Shown piece after piece: positions 33,556 through 43,643 of a stretch of DNA of 64,000 nucleotides (its first letter is position 1; every line of letters begins with the position of its first letter). This stretch comes from Zanthoxylum bungeanum (Eukaryota; Streptophyta; Magnoliopsida; Sapindales; Rutaceae): NCBI GenBank assembly GCA_019454045.1, contig SKCR01018436.1, positions 1 to 64,000 on the forward strand. The letters run 5' to 3'. Position numbers and translations under genes: made by a program. Under the pieces are notes generated by a model, which had not been told where the DNA came from, did no database searches, and saw nothing but the letters and a program-made list of their open reading frames with translations.

Positions 33556-33621
33556 ATGGTATCAAAGCCTTTTCTAAGCATGATTTGAGTTTAGGGTTTA
33601 TATACTTTATTTTGGGGATCA

Positions 33622-34850
33622 TGGAGAATTTTCTTGTCGGCTGGACCAAATGAGGCTCCAGGATAATCCTCAAGTGACTAGACCTGAAGAATGAGTCTCT
33701 AATGTCATATGGACTGGATGAAGGTCCAAATCTTCAACCTGACCTGACGAGGGTCATAGGGAATGTTCTCGTCGACTAGACCAGATGAAGGTCTAAGATA
33801 ATCTTCAATCGACTAGACCTGAAGAAGGTCTAAGGAAGTCTTTAACATCGTCTGGACCAAATGAAGGTCCAGGTCTTCAATCTGACTCGACACAGGTTAT
33901 AGTAAATATTCATGTCGACTAGACTAGATGAAGGTCCAGGATAATCTCCAATCGACTAGACCTGATGAAGGTCCAAGAGAGTCTTCTATATAATCTAGAC
34001 CGGATGAAGGTCTAGGTCTTCAACCTGACCCGACAAGGATTTTAGGGAATGTTCCCGGTTACTGGACAAGATGAAGGTCCAGGATAATCTACAATCAACT
34101 AGACCTGAAGAAGGTTCATGTGAGTCTTTTATGTTTTCTATACAAGATGAAGGTTCGGGTCTTCAACTTGATTCAACAAGGGTCTTGGGGAATGTTCCCG
34201 TCGACTGGACTAGATGAATGTTCAGGATAATCTCCAGCCGAATAGACCTGAAGAAGGTCCATATGAGTCTTCTATGTCATCTGGACCATATGAAGATCTA
34301 GATCTTTAATTTGACTCGACAAGGGTCTCAGGGAATGTTCTCATTGACTGGACCATATAAAGGTCCAGGATAATCTGTAGTCGACTCGGCCTGAAGAAGG
34401 TCTAGGAGAGTCTTCTATGTCGTCTGGACCAGATGAAGGTCCGAGTTTTCAACCTGACCCAACAATGGTCTTGGGGAATCTTTCCTTCGACTAGACCAGA
34501 TGAAGATCCAGGACAATCTCTAGTCAACTAGACCTGAAGAAGGTCTATGGGAGTATTCGATGTCGTCTGGACGTCTGGACCAGACGATGGTCCAATAGAC
34601 TTCAATATCGACTAGACGTAGAGGAAGGTCCATGAGACTTCAATATCGAGTGGACTTAGATTGGGGGTTTATGAGACTTTAATATCGACTGAACCTAGAG
34701 GAAGGTCCAAAAGGCTTCAATGTCGAATAGACTTAGACGAGGGCCGTGAAGTCTTCAATGTCGACTAGACCCAGAGGAAGGTCCATGAGACTTCAATGTG
34801 GAATGGACAATGTGGACATCCTGGTGAGTGTTCTTTGGTCCATTGGGTCT
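33622..34850 (-). repeat. Tandem array, 143-bp period, at the 3' side of gypsy element F
   Basis: The marker GACCTGAAGAAGG recurs at 33681, 33816, 33959, 34102, 34245, 34388 (GGCCTGAAG) and 34531: spacings 135, then 143 five times. Each unit also has GGACCAGATGAAGGTCCAGG and CAACCTGACCCGACAAGG. From about 34590 to 34800 shorter related units of roughly 50 bp (CTTCAATATCGACT(A/G)GAC) follow. On the minus strand the array lies downstream of F integrase, in the 3' region of that element. Confidence 0.9.
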
Positions 34851-35600
34851 ATTGGAGGTCTAAGAGAATATTCCAATGTCGACAGGGAGAATCATATTTT
34901 CTGGGCCAGTTGGTGGTCCATGTAGGTCGACTTGCACAAGTGGATTTCTCCATAAATTTGAGTTTGTGAAGATTGATCTCTTTTAATTAACCAAAGGGTA
35001 CCTGGTTAGGAAGTCGTGATGTCCCTATGTGATAATGGGTGATCTTCTACTCTTCTTTTCCTTGGTCCAATTGAACCTTGTGAGATGGGTTGTAGGAAAT
35101 AGGCCTTCAGAAGTATTGGTCTTTCATTGTCTCTTTTTTTTTTCCTTATGACTGTCTTATGAAACACAGATTACTTAGTTGAATGTAGTTTTACCTACTC
35201 AAAATTTATTATTTAGGGAAGGTGGAGTCCTCATTGTTTGGAATCGATGTCGACTTGATATGTTCCCCGAGAAAAAAATGGTAAGTCTAATCACTTAACG
35301 TAGTGTCGCCTCAAGACTTAGGCTCAGGTGAAATCCAATTCTAGAACTTGATGTCAACTCAAGATTTAGACTCAAGTAAAGGCATGTCTTGGTCGATTGA
35401 GCATGAATTCGTATGAGACATATTGATTGAGAAAAATTTCTTTAGTGTATTAGGAATTGTTCTCAAGTCTTGAGCAACAAAGGTTCAAAAAATTTCCAAG
35501 GAAAAATCAATTTGAGGTAGTCTTATTGTCTCCTAGTCAAAGAGTAGTAACTGTCGAGTGGCTAGTCTCTAACTCTATTGATTGATGAGGCTATATGTAG
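34851..35600 (-). other. Element F 3' non-coding region
   Basis: No supported coding sequence. It contains a pair of similar phrases (ATGTCGACTTGATATG, then GATGTCAACTCAAGATTTAGACTCA) and a T-rich tract. It connects the 143-bp array with the integrase C-terminus. Confidence 0.5.
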
Positions 35601-36905
35601 TATTACTTGAGATACATAGCGTTCCGGCTATTTTAAATGAGCTTTCAGACTCCATCTTCAACATGTAGGCTCATTGCCTAATGACTTTGGCGATGATGTA
35701 TGGGTCTTCCCATGTAAGCCTAAGTTTTCATCTCCAATCTCCTTTGTGTTTTAAAAGATTCGATTCTTGTTGAAGTGCTTGGTCATTTTTTGTTGGTGGG
35801 TAGCAAGTCTTATCTGGGCATGTTCCCTTATTTCATCAATAGTGTCGAGACTTTGGTTCATGAGTTGCTTATTGGATTCATCCTCGAGCCATCGGTAGTG
35901 TGGATATGGGACATTTTCTTCATCAGGTATGTCTGCTTCAGTCCCAAATGCCAATGAAAATGGTGTTTCGATATGACTAAAGTACTCTTGGGAGTTTGTT
36001 TGCCCATGCTCCCATGGATTTCTCTAATCTCTTCTTCAAAGTATTGAGGATGGTCTTGTTAGAAGACTTGTCCTGTCTATTGGCTTGAGGGAAATGTGGT
36101 GTTGAGAAGTTGGTTTTGTTCTCCCAATTCCTGTAGAAATCTTGGAAGCGATGGCTGATGAATTAGGAACCGTTGTCAGTGACTATCCCCCTGGGAATCC
36201 CAAACTGGCAGAAGATGTTTTTCCACCCGAAAGGCTTGACCTCTTGCTCTCATACGTTGGCAAAGGTCTCAGCTTTAATCCACTTGGAGTAATCTGTGAG
36301 GGCGAGCATGAATACTCATTAACCTGAAGCTGTTGGAAGCTTACTAATGATGTCCATTCCCCACTCCATGAATAGCCATGGAGAAAGAATAGAGTTGAGC
36401 TTTTTCTGCTGTAAATGAGAGACTTAGGCGAACCTTTAGCACTTATCACGTCGACGAGTGAAGTCTACTGAATCGACCAGTATGGTGGGCTAGTAATAGC
36501 CTATTGTAAGGGTTCGACATGCCAAATTTCTTCTTCATGAGCGGTTCCCACGTACTTGGATTCTTTAGGAGTAACACACTTGAAGTAAAGCCTAGAGTAA
36601 GATCTCTTCAGAAGTTGGCCATTATAGAAATCGAATCTTGCAGTCTGGCATTAGACTTTTCAAGCCTCAATCTTATCATGTGGGAGTGTGCCTTCTTTGA
36701 GATATTCAATCAGTGGGGTCATCCAAGTGTCGTCTAAGCTAATTGAGATGACATTCTTGGATTCATCTTTTCAGATGGTTGGCTATTAAAAATAGATGAT
36801 TGAGATCGATTAAGGTTTTTCATCTTGCATCGCTAATCCGAGGATGGTTAAGGCATCCATATAGGAATTCTTTGCCCTAAAGACTTGTTCCACTTGTCTT
36901 TCTCC
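35600..36905 (-). pseudogene. Element F RNase H tail and integrase (Ty3/gypsy), broken
   Basis: Read on the minus strand: an RNase H end (VEQVFRAKNSYMDALT), a linker (DTWMTPLIEYLKEGTLPHDK), the integrase zinc region (ARFDFYNGQLLKRSYSRLYF, then DKCQRFA), core pieces (WGMDIISKLP, FGIP followed by TDNGS, QDFYRNWENKTNFSTPHFPQ) and the C-terminal MAFGTEADIPDEE, DEIREHAQIRLATHQQKM, then LRLTWEDPYIIAKVIRQ. Several stops and shifts are present. The arrangement is that of Ty3/gypsy (integrase after RNase H), Tat/Athila-like in style. It is directly fused to gag upstream. Confidence 0.85.
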
Positions 36906-37584
36906 CACTCGAATCTCAATTTATGCTCGAGCCATTGCTTGTCTATAGTGTAGCACTTGCACTTCATCAGCTTCTTTTATATTTCTCTGTCTACGAGTAT
37001 ACCATTGCGGAAGGCTTCAACAGCCGTCGGCTAGTGGAGATCTGGTATGGCGATCCTTTCTTTGTTGAAGCTTGTCATATAGCTTCACAATGATTCATCT
37101 TTTCGCTGTTGGATAACATTGAGGTCGTCCATGGTCTTTTCGATTTTACAAGAACTTGCAAAGTATTCCACAAACTTTTCTGCTAGTTCTTGGTACGATC
37201 CAATTGACCGGTATGGGAGGTTGATAAACCAAGTGAGGGCTGAATCTGCTAGCGTCTCTCTGCATCATTTACACATTCCCGCCTCTCATTTGTGTGGTGC
37301 CAGAGTCGTAGATATCATCTTATATTTGTAGTGGACAACGTGGTCTTCTGGGTCCGTAGATCCATCGTATAACTTTATATATGGGGGCTGAACTTCCGTG
37401 GAAGCTCTACTAAAGTGAAGGACTCTAAAAAATGGTATATGAAATCGTCTCAGTATGGCTCTTCCTGACTGGTAGCCTCACCCCAGGTAGGCTAGAGAGT
37501 ATCGCCTCCTTGAACTTCTTCATCTCTTTGGGCATGCTGGATGTGACATGCATTGGGTCCACTGGAGGAAAGTTGTTGGGCTGC
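36890..37584 (-). pseudogene. Element F gag C-terminal half, fused by deletion to RNase H
   Basis: The Ty3/gypsy capsid domain is readable on the minus strand: YDGSTDPEDHVVHYKYKM in broken frames, TLADSALTWFINLP, GSYQELAEKFVEYFA, TAVEAFRNGILVDREI. Close to 36890-36905 the sequence passes from the end of the capsid region (MARA, then IEIRVGERQ) into RNase H (VEQVFRAKNSY) with protease and reverse transcriptase missing. This is an internal-deletion derivative. The N-terminal half lies at 45814-46091, separated by element E. Confidence 0.8.
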
Positions 37585-38460
37585 TGATCGGCGTAAACAC
37601 ACACATATAACGCAAGCGTACGTATCGTTCAAGTAGTATAAAAATATCGATCCCACGATGACTTAATTTCTACTGTTGTTATTAATTATTGATACTATTT
37701 ATTTACAAATATCTAATTGAGGGAGAAGAGAATGATTGCTTGATTGATTTGGTTGAATGTAGATTTGCTAAATAAATAAATAAATAAAAAGACAAAAGAA
37801 AATACTAAGGAAAATAACAAAAGACACAAAGATCTAGGGTTGTGAATTCTTCTAATATCTTTTAAAAGATGAAGTGATTATTTTATGTTTGTGTAATAAA
37901 TCAGTTTACTAACCTAGAACACTAAATTATGCAAAAGCCTCTGTCGATGGTCAGATGCAAATACCCAGTTTAACCCAATTGAACCATATGTCTATGTCAA
38001 CCAAATTATCTGGATTCATTAAGTTTAAGTTCCAATTATGGCTACCCCCGCCCGACAGGTATATGTCTATCATGTAAGGAAATCTATTAAAGGGTTATCT
38101 ATCCTCAAGGAAGATCGTGGGCTATTAAGTCTAAGGCTGAAACCTAAAATCCCTATGTCTAGTTCATTTTAGATTTACCACATCAATCTTATTGGTGATC
38201 AGACAACAAGAAGCATTAAGCTTAAGACTTAATAAGTAAACCTCTTAGAATTCATCACAACCCCAGATAACTAACACATAACTAGGGCTAGTAAAAACTT
38301 AAAAGTAAAAGACAAAAAATAAAAATACTGAAAAGTAAAAGACATAAGGTAAAAAACTGAAAGGTAAAATAAAATAAAATGCTAAGGTAAAATGATCAAC
38401 TTTTACTATTTACTATTTAGATATCTCCCTTAATATAATATATTAACTTGTGATTCTTTT

Positions 38461-38640
38461 TCCAACCAGCCATATAGGCGGTAACCTGATTAAGTCAAAT
38501 TAAGTCCAACCAGCCATAAAGGCGGAACCAAAATTTAATTACCAACCGACCAATCTGGCGGTATCCTTGATTAGTCAAGTTTAAACCAGATTAAAATGAA
38601 TTACCAACCGACCAATCTGGCGGTATCCTTTTTAAGTCAA
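38461..38640 (-). repeat. Short tandem repeats (CCAACCAGCC / CCAACCGACC) in E LTR
   Basis: Four units of (C)CAACC(A/G)(G/A)CCA....GGCGG(T/A)A in this LTR and three in the other (44562-44670). These lie downstream of the TATA box on the minus strand, so in the transcribed part. Confidence 0.75.
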
Positions 38641-38937
38641 TATTTTAAATAGTGAATATATTATATTTAAGGGAGATTAATCTAAATAGTAACAGTAAAA
38701 GAATTACCTTTCACCCTAGCTGGGGAAGTTACCTCCTCATGGTGAATAGTAAAAACTGTAAAAAAAATAAAAGTAAAAAGTAAATTACTATTATTACAAA
38801 ACGTAATTAAAATTATTTACAAAACTAAAAAAACTAAAAAAAAAAAAACTAAAAACTAAAAGAAACTAGAGAGAGAGACTCTCTTTACATCAAAGAGATG
38901 AGAGAGAGTGGTGCAACTAAAACTGAAATTTCGAGCT

Positions 38938-38950
38938 GAATTTATAGACG
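38938..38950 (-). promoter_or_regulatory. TATA box of E 3' LTR (minus strand CGTCTATAAATTC)
   Basis: A clean CTATAAATT on the minus strand, identical in the 5' LTR at 44988-45000. It lies just downstream of the ACGTG cluster and upstream of a CT/GA-rich leader, the layout expected of an LTR promoter. Confidence 0.7.
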
Positions 38951-39009
38951 CGGATATGCATCTGGCGTAGCGACGCTGAGGCCTTTGGCATTGCTATGTT
39001 GACTTCTGT

Positions 39010-39450
39010 CAACGTGGCACGCTATGGTTCGTCGGTTTGCAGATTCTGGATAATATGATAAGGTGACACATGGCAGAGTGGTTGGGCTTCAATTATTGTG
39101 ACACGTGGCGACTTCTGATTGGTCGATGAGATCCTTATCCGCCACGTGTCAGATAAGGATTAGAGACTCAATGATTGATGCTGACGTGGCGCAAACGTGG
39201 CGGTGACGTGGCGGTGAAGTGGGAAAGGGATTGTCGGCACCGTAGGATCGCGACACGTGGCACGCTGTGATTGGCTGATGATGACGTGGTGATGACATGG
39301 CAGTTTGACTCGGTCAACCTGGTGATGTGGATGATGACGTGGCAATAACGTGGAGTGACACGTGGCACACGTGGCGATGGTGACTGTCGGCATCGTAGGA
39401 TGCTGACACGTGTCATGACGCATATTAGCAGATCGGCTGTGATGGTGACA
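39010..39450 (-). promoter_or_regulatory. Cluster of about 14 ACGTG cores upstream of the E LTR TATA box
   Basis: By hand I count about 14 ACGTG cores in ~440 bp, many as ACACGTGGC or GACGTGGC and two as (C/A)CACGTGTC. ACGTGGC and CACGTG are the core of plant ABRE / G-box sites bound by bZIP factors. The 5' LTR (45140-45480) keeps about 10; some lost sites read ACATGGC or CACATGTC, that is CG to CA/TG. Binding is inferred from sequence only. Confidence 0.65.
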
Positions 39451-39741
39451 CGTGGCACGGCGCACGTTAGCAAAGTCAAACTTTTGTCAGATTTTGACAT
39501 GTTGACCCGGCGCACGTTAGCACTGTTCGGCGCACGTTAGGCGTCGCGATGCGGGAAATTACCAAAATGCCCTTTTCATCCAATTTTCACTGTTTTGGCC
39601 TAAATCACCTCCAGAATGTCCTGAAACTTTATTTATCTACAAAATAATACAAAACACATCAAAATATTCACAAAACTCAAGAAACTATACAAAATATTAG
39701 GTTAAATGAGTGGGGAATAGTGATAGATTTACCACTCATCA

Positions 39742-39753
39742 CACCCCCAAACC
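39742..39753 (-). promoter_or_regulatory. Polypurine tract of element E
   Basis: Minus strand GGTTTGGGGGTG lies directly before the 3' LTR TGATGAGTGG. Confidence 0.75.
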
Positions 39754-41029
39754 TAACATTTTGCTAGTCCTCGAGCAAAACATAAAATAACATAAATAAA
39801 TTAACTAAGCCACTTTCGTAGGGATCACGGTTGCAGTTAGCGTATGCAACAAGCCTTTAAACCCCTAGGTGTCCCTAATGGACGAGGTGTAGTCTCGTGA
39901 GGGTTTACATCAATGATACCCACAAACATTTTACAAAAGTAAAAAGGTAGTAAAACTAATGCACACAAAAGCAAAAAGACAAGCGAAAAGAGAATAAAGA
40001 TGTTAGTGACTAATCAGGTGAAACTTCTACTCCAAGTGACTAGTTGTTTTGTTTTATTCTAAATTACTAAATAAGTAAATTCTCCGATTATTTTTACCAT
40101 TCTTCATATACATAGCCAACAAAATATTAAACAACTTATTTTTTCCCACAACAGTCATAAGTGCAGTTGATAAGAGAGTAATATTTTTGTCCTAAAGTTC
40201 TATCAGATTTCACACCTTTTTGTAGCAATGGAATAATTTTTCTCATTTTTCTGATTTTTTTTCTTTGATTTTTCTCTATTTTTTATTTATATACAATACC
40301 TTCCGTCTATGTAACGAGTGTTGGGTCGGTGACTCCCAAACCAGTTGGCTTTAGGGCACCAGGTGTTAAGACACCCCTTCGGACTTAATTACTCAGACTT
40401 CAGATATATATATTTTTGCAGCATCTTCGATCCATGTAACGAGCTTTGGGCCAATGACTCCCAAACCAGTTGACTTTAGGGCACTAGGTGTTAAAACACC
40501 CTTACAGACTTAATAACTCCGATCTCAGACGTTTTTTTTTTTTTTTTACTCCAATTAAACTAGAGCACTGAATATTACAAACTTTTCAATTTTAGCTCAT
40601 GTCCGTATGTTACTATATATGTTGATAATATCTGTCAACTGAGCATATGAACATTCATTTTAGTCCGTTTTAAGGAGAATTCACAAATTAAATAATTCAA
40701 AATGAAATAAACAAAAATTAACTTGTTTCGAAATAGGTTTGAGATACGTCTCAGGAGTGAAAACTCTTTACTCAGCTATCTCTTACCAATTTCACCTTTT
40801 TAGTCAAATAAAAATGCAAAAAAATTTTGTAATTTTTGAAAATTTTCCAATTTTTTTGTATTTTTCGAAAAATTTTGGACTAAAAATAAAAATAACACAC
40901 AAACTAAAAATAAGGTACTGATCAACTAATTCCCTCCCCCAAACCTAAATGAGACATTGTCCCCAATGTCTTAAACAGTAAAAGGAGAGTTAAGAAGGTC
41001 GTACCTGGTTAGCAGAAATCTACAGGAAA
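39754..41029 (-). other. Element E region between captured gene and 3' LTR, no gene
   Basis: A+T-rich with no supported coding sequence. It holds a direct duplication of about 115 bp (about 40303-40410 and 40428-40530) marked by GACTCCCAAACCAGTTG, AGGTGTTAA(G/A)ACACCC and TGTAACGAG(T/C)(G/T)T. Confidence 0.65.
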
Positions 41030-41684
41030 TTAAAGGTTAAGATCCAGATTAATCCGACGCCTCTTACCACGATCGTCCTCAGACCAATTTATCTTTGAAA
41101 GGATAGGGTCAACTCGTGGCTCATAGGCTATGAGTTGGTCGATTAGATCCGGAGCAGTTCTGGCAGTAAAGAGGAGTTCTTTCATAGGTTTTGACACGAA
41201 CCCATTTCTCCGAGCATCATCAAGAAACACACAAAGAAAATCATAAAATCCATCAACATTAAACAGTCCAAGCGGTTTCTGGTGTATGTTCAGGTTCGCC
41301 CAAGATAGAACTATAAATAATTTCCCCCAATGTACCCAAGCCACCTGGCAAAGCGATAAAAGCATCAGCACGGTTAATCATTTCTACCAGTCGTTCAGAC
41401 ATACCTGGCACAATCAATTCCTCTCCGTTTGATGATCCAATAAGATTTACCTCTGCCAAGGGTTTTGGGATGATTCCCAAAACATGACTGTCTCCTTCCT
41501 GTACAGCCTTTGAAACGATCCCCATAAGTCTGAGATTGCCTCCGCCATATATTAAGTGCATATTCCTTGCAGCTAAGACTCGACCCAATTCCTGTGCTGC
41601 TTCTACGTATTGTGGTTTAGTTCCAACACTACTACCGCAAAACACACAGATGTTTTCAACTCGTCTTCTGGAAGTGGCTTCCAT
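41030..41684 (-). pseudogene. Captured LOG-like (cytokinin riboside 5'-monophosphate phosphoribohydrolase) sequence, frameshifted
   Basis: Plant LOG enzymes release active cytokinin bases from their nucleotide precursors. The minus-strand frame starts at ATG 41684 (MEATSRRRVENICVFCGSS) and covers the whole family: ICVFCGSSVG, AAQELGRVLA, LIYGGGNLRLMG (family YGGGxxGLMG; the second Gly is Arg), VLGIIPKPL, MSERLVEM, ADAFIALPGGLGTL. At a run of five Gs (41324-41328) the frame shifts inside the PGGxGTxxE active-site motif. The other frame continues with FIVLSWANLNIHQKPLGL, NVDGFYDF and ends LDLNL at 41030. Plant LOG genes normally have several introns; none is present, so this looks like a retrocopied mRNA. 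It lies inside element E in sense orientation. A frame of about 70 codons (41703-41927) just upstream is unrecognised. Confidence 0.85.
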
Positions 41685-42365
41685 TTTTTATGTATTTCTT
41701 TTTCAAATCAGGATGCCTTCAAAAGTGTAATGACGGGCTGAATTTATAGTACCTGAAAAAAGGTGAGTAATAATAGCACTAATATCTTCCAAATGACGAT
41801 TGTTAGCTAAACAATAAAAGAAATCTTGAAAGGTCAAAAAGTCTGGATCCTGTCTACGAAAATAAAGATAATTACAACAGAAAAGCGAATCAAAGCAATA
41901 ATTAAGGCAACAGAATTGTGTACGCAATACGCCACTCGCTTAGTATAAATTCATTAGGATGCGTCTCAAGATTTTATTCTTTACTCAGCCATCGCTAACG
42001 AATTGTTTCTCATCTTTGATTGCCAAACACAATTCCTTCTGTCTTAAAATGCTTCGTTTGTGCTTTTCCCTACAAAAATAACACACAAAATTAAAAACTC
42101 TACAACATTATACACAAAATATGAAAACAGAAATTACAACAAATTGCATGGGTTGCCTCCCTGCTAGCGCTAAATTTTTCGTCTTCAGCCAGACGTGACT
42201 GAAATCTATATGTCAATGAGGTTTCAATGTCGTTTTGGATGTCCGATTAAAGACAATCCTGTGAGCATTGCTTTTGAAGGGTCTCTTCCAATGGTAAAGT
42301 GGCAAAAAAAAAATTTTCATATTCAGTGCTCGTGCCACCTTTTTGCTCCTTGTTGCTCCAGTGGT

Positions 42366-43508
42366 TCATGCAAAGAAAGAAAGAAAATCAGGAGGTCTCG
42401 TATGGTGCTTGATTTGGAATGGGAGTTCCATTATGTCAAGCTTTTGGGCGATATCTTTGATTTGTACTCCCCAAAACAGCGATGTTTCTCCTGAATGCTC
42501 TGGATCTTCAATAAGGTCAGACATTTTCTCTTCCATTTGCTCTGTTTCTTGCACCACATTTTCTTCACAGATGAATTTTAAAATTTTTGTATTCAGCTCT
42601 TCATCTGTCATCTGTGAAATACATGCTTCAAAATTGTCAACCTGAGGATGCAAAGATGTTTCTGACATTAGGTTTTCATCCTCTGATGTGACTGGAATGG
42701 ATGGTTCAGATAGATCTTCTTCAAACATCATGGTAAAGCATGCTCCAAGATCTTCATTTTGAGGATTGAAAGTTTGATCCTCCATTGTTGGTGCAGTTGG
42801 TACAAATAGATCAGCTTCATCCTCGTCAGAATCTGAATAATAAAAGTCAAATTGAAACTTTGTCGGTTCGGGCTCCTAAACTGATACCTCTGGTTGTTGA
42901 TACTGCTCAGCCTCCTCCTCTGTTGAAGTGTCATTGTGAAATGATTGGTACTCGAAGGCTTCATCAGTGTCATCTGAAACTGGTTCTTGAGGTATGTAGT
43001 TCTGGTTTTCTGTGAATTGTCTCATTTGATCTGTTATCATCTAAATGAATTTTAATTGTCTCTGAATACTTTCAAATTGATTCTGGCTTGTTTCAAGCAT
43101 TGTATCCAACTTTTCTTTTCATTTCTTGAACATATCTTCAAGCATGTTTAGCAACTGATCTTCCTCTGATGGTTCTGGTTGTTGATGAAGATCATAGGTA
43201 GATGGTGGATAAGATGGAAAATGTGGTTCTGTGAAATGTGATGGCTCGTCATACCATGAAGGATCTTGATAGCTTTGCCACCCTGGATGGTATTTGTATT
43301 CGCAATAATCTCTAGGGTGGTTACTATTACATATGTCACATCTCCCCATTGCGTTCTACTGAGCAAATGTAGTATTGCTTGGTTCTGGCATCCAATGATA
43401 ACTGTTGGGCTGGACAACAGGCCTCAGAAAATCGGACTGTTGATTCCAGATTTGGGGTGTATCTTCTTGTAAGGCTCGTAATCTCTCAATCTCCCAGTAG
43501 TGTTCCAT
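42366..43508 (-). pseudogene. Element E gag-like frame with CCHC-type knuckle (Athila-like), broken
   Basis: A single minus-strand frame from ATG 43508 (MEHYWEIERLRALQEDTPQ) stays in phase to 42366, interrupted only by stops: TAG 43353-43355 (directly after a CAG), TGA 43119, and TAGs near 43041 and 42878. The knuckle is CDICNSNHPRDYC, followed by HPGWQSYQDPSWYDE, a layout like the C-terminal part of Athila gag (knuckle, then a PGW...W stretch). The rest is acidic and low in complexity (EEDLSEPSIPVTSEDENLMS). The usual capsid domain is absent. Downstream, at about 42150-42170, is a GGGAGGCAACCCATGC-type sequence familiar from Athila/Tat non-coding regions. Confidence 0.7.
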
Positions 43509-43618
43509 TTTTCAACCACCTGAAATAAAAGAAAGAAATAAAAATTACAGATAAAAATAAAGAAAAATAGATACAAGTAAATTGGATAGCTTCAAAATTA
43601 ATAACTCAAGAAAAATAA

Positions 43619-43637
43619 GTCCCCGGCAACAGCGCCA
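43619..43637 (-). promoter_or_regulatory. Primer binding site of element E (Asp tRNA type)
   Basis: Minus strand TGGCGCTGTTGCCGGGGAC, six bases after the 5' LTR end. It matches the Asp-tRNA-complementary site used by Athila-like Ty3/gypsy elements, with one or two mismatches. Confidence 0.85.
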
Positions 43638-43643
43638 AAAACT

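Larger units (their letters stand above)
37585..39741 (-). repeat. Element E 3' LTR
   Basis: Colinear with 43644-45813. It differs by indels: this copy has one extra ACCAATCTGGCGG unit and lacks about 50 bp present in the other near 44305-44355. It contains the TATA box and ACGTG cluster described separately. Confidence 0.93.

Noticed and set aside
39160..39515. Minus-strand His/Thr/Cys-rich open frames (also 45218-45564)
   Set aside because: Translations of the ACGTGGC-rich promoter repeat in the E LTRs, upstream of the TATA box.
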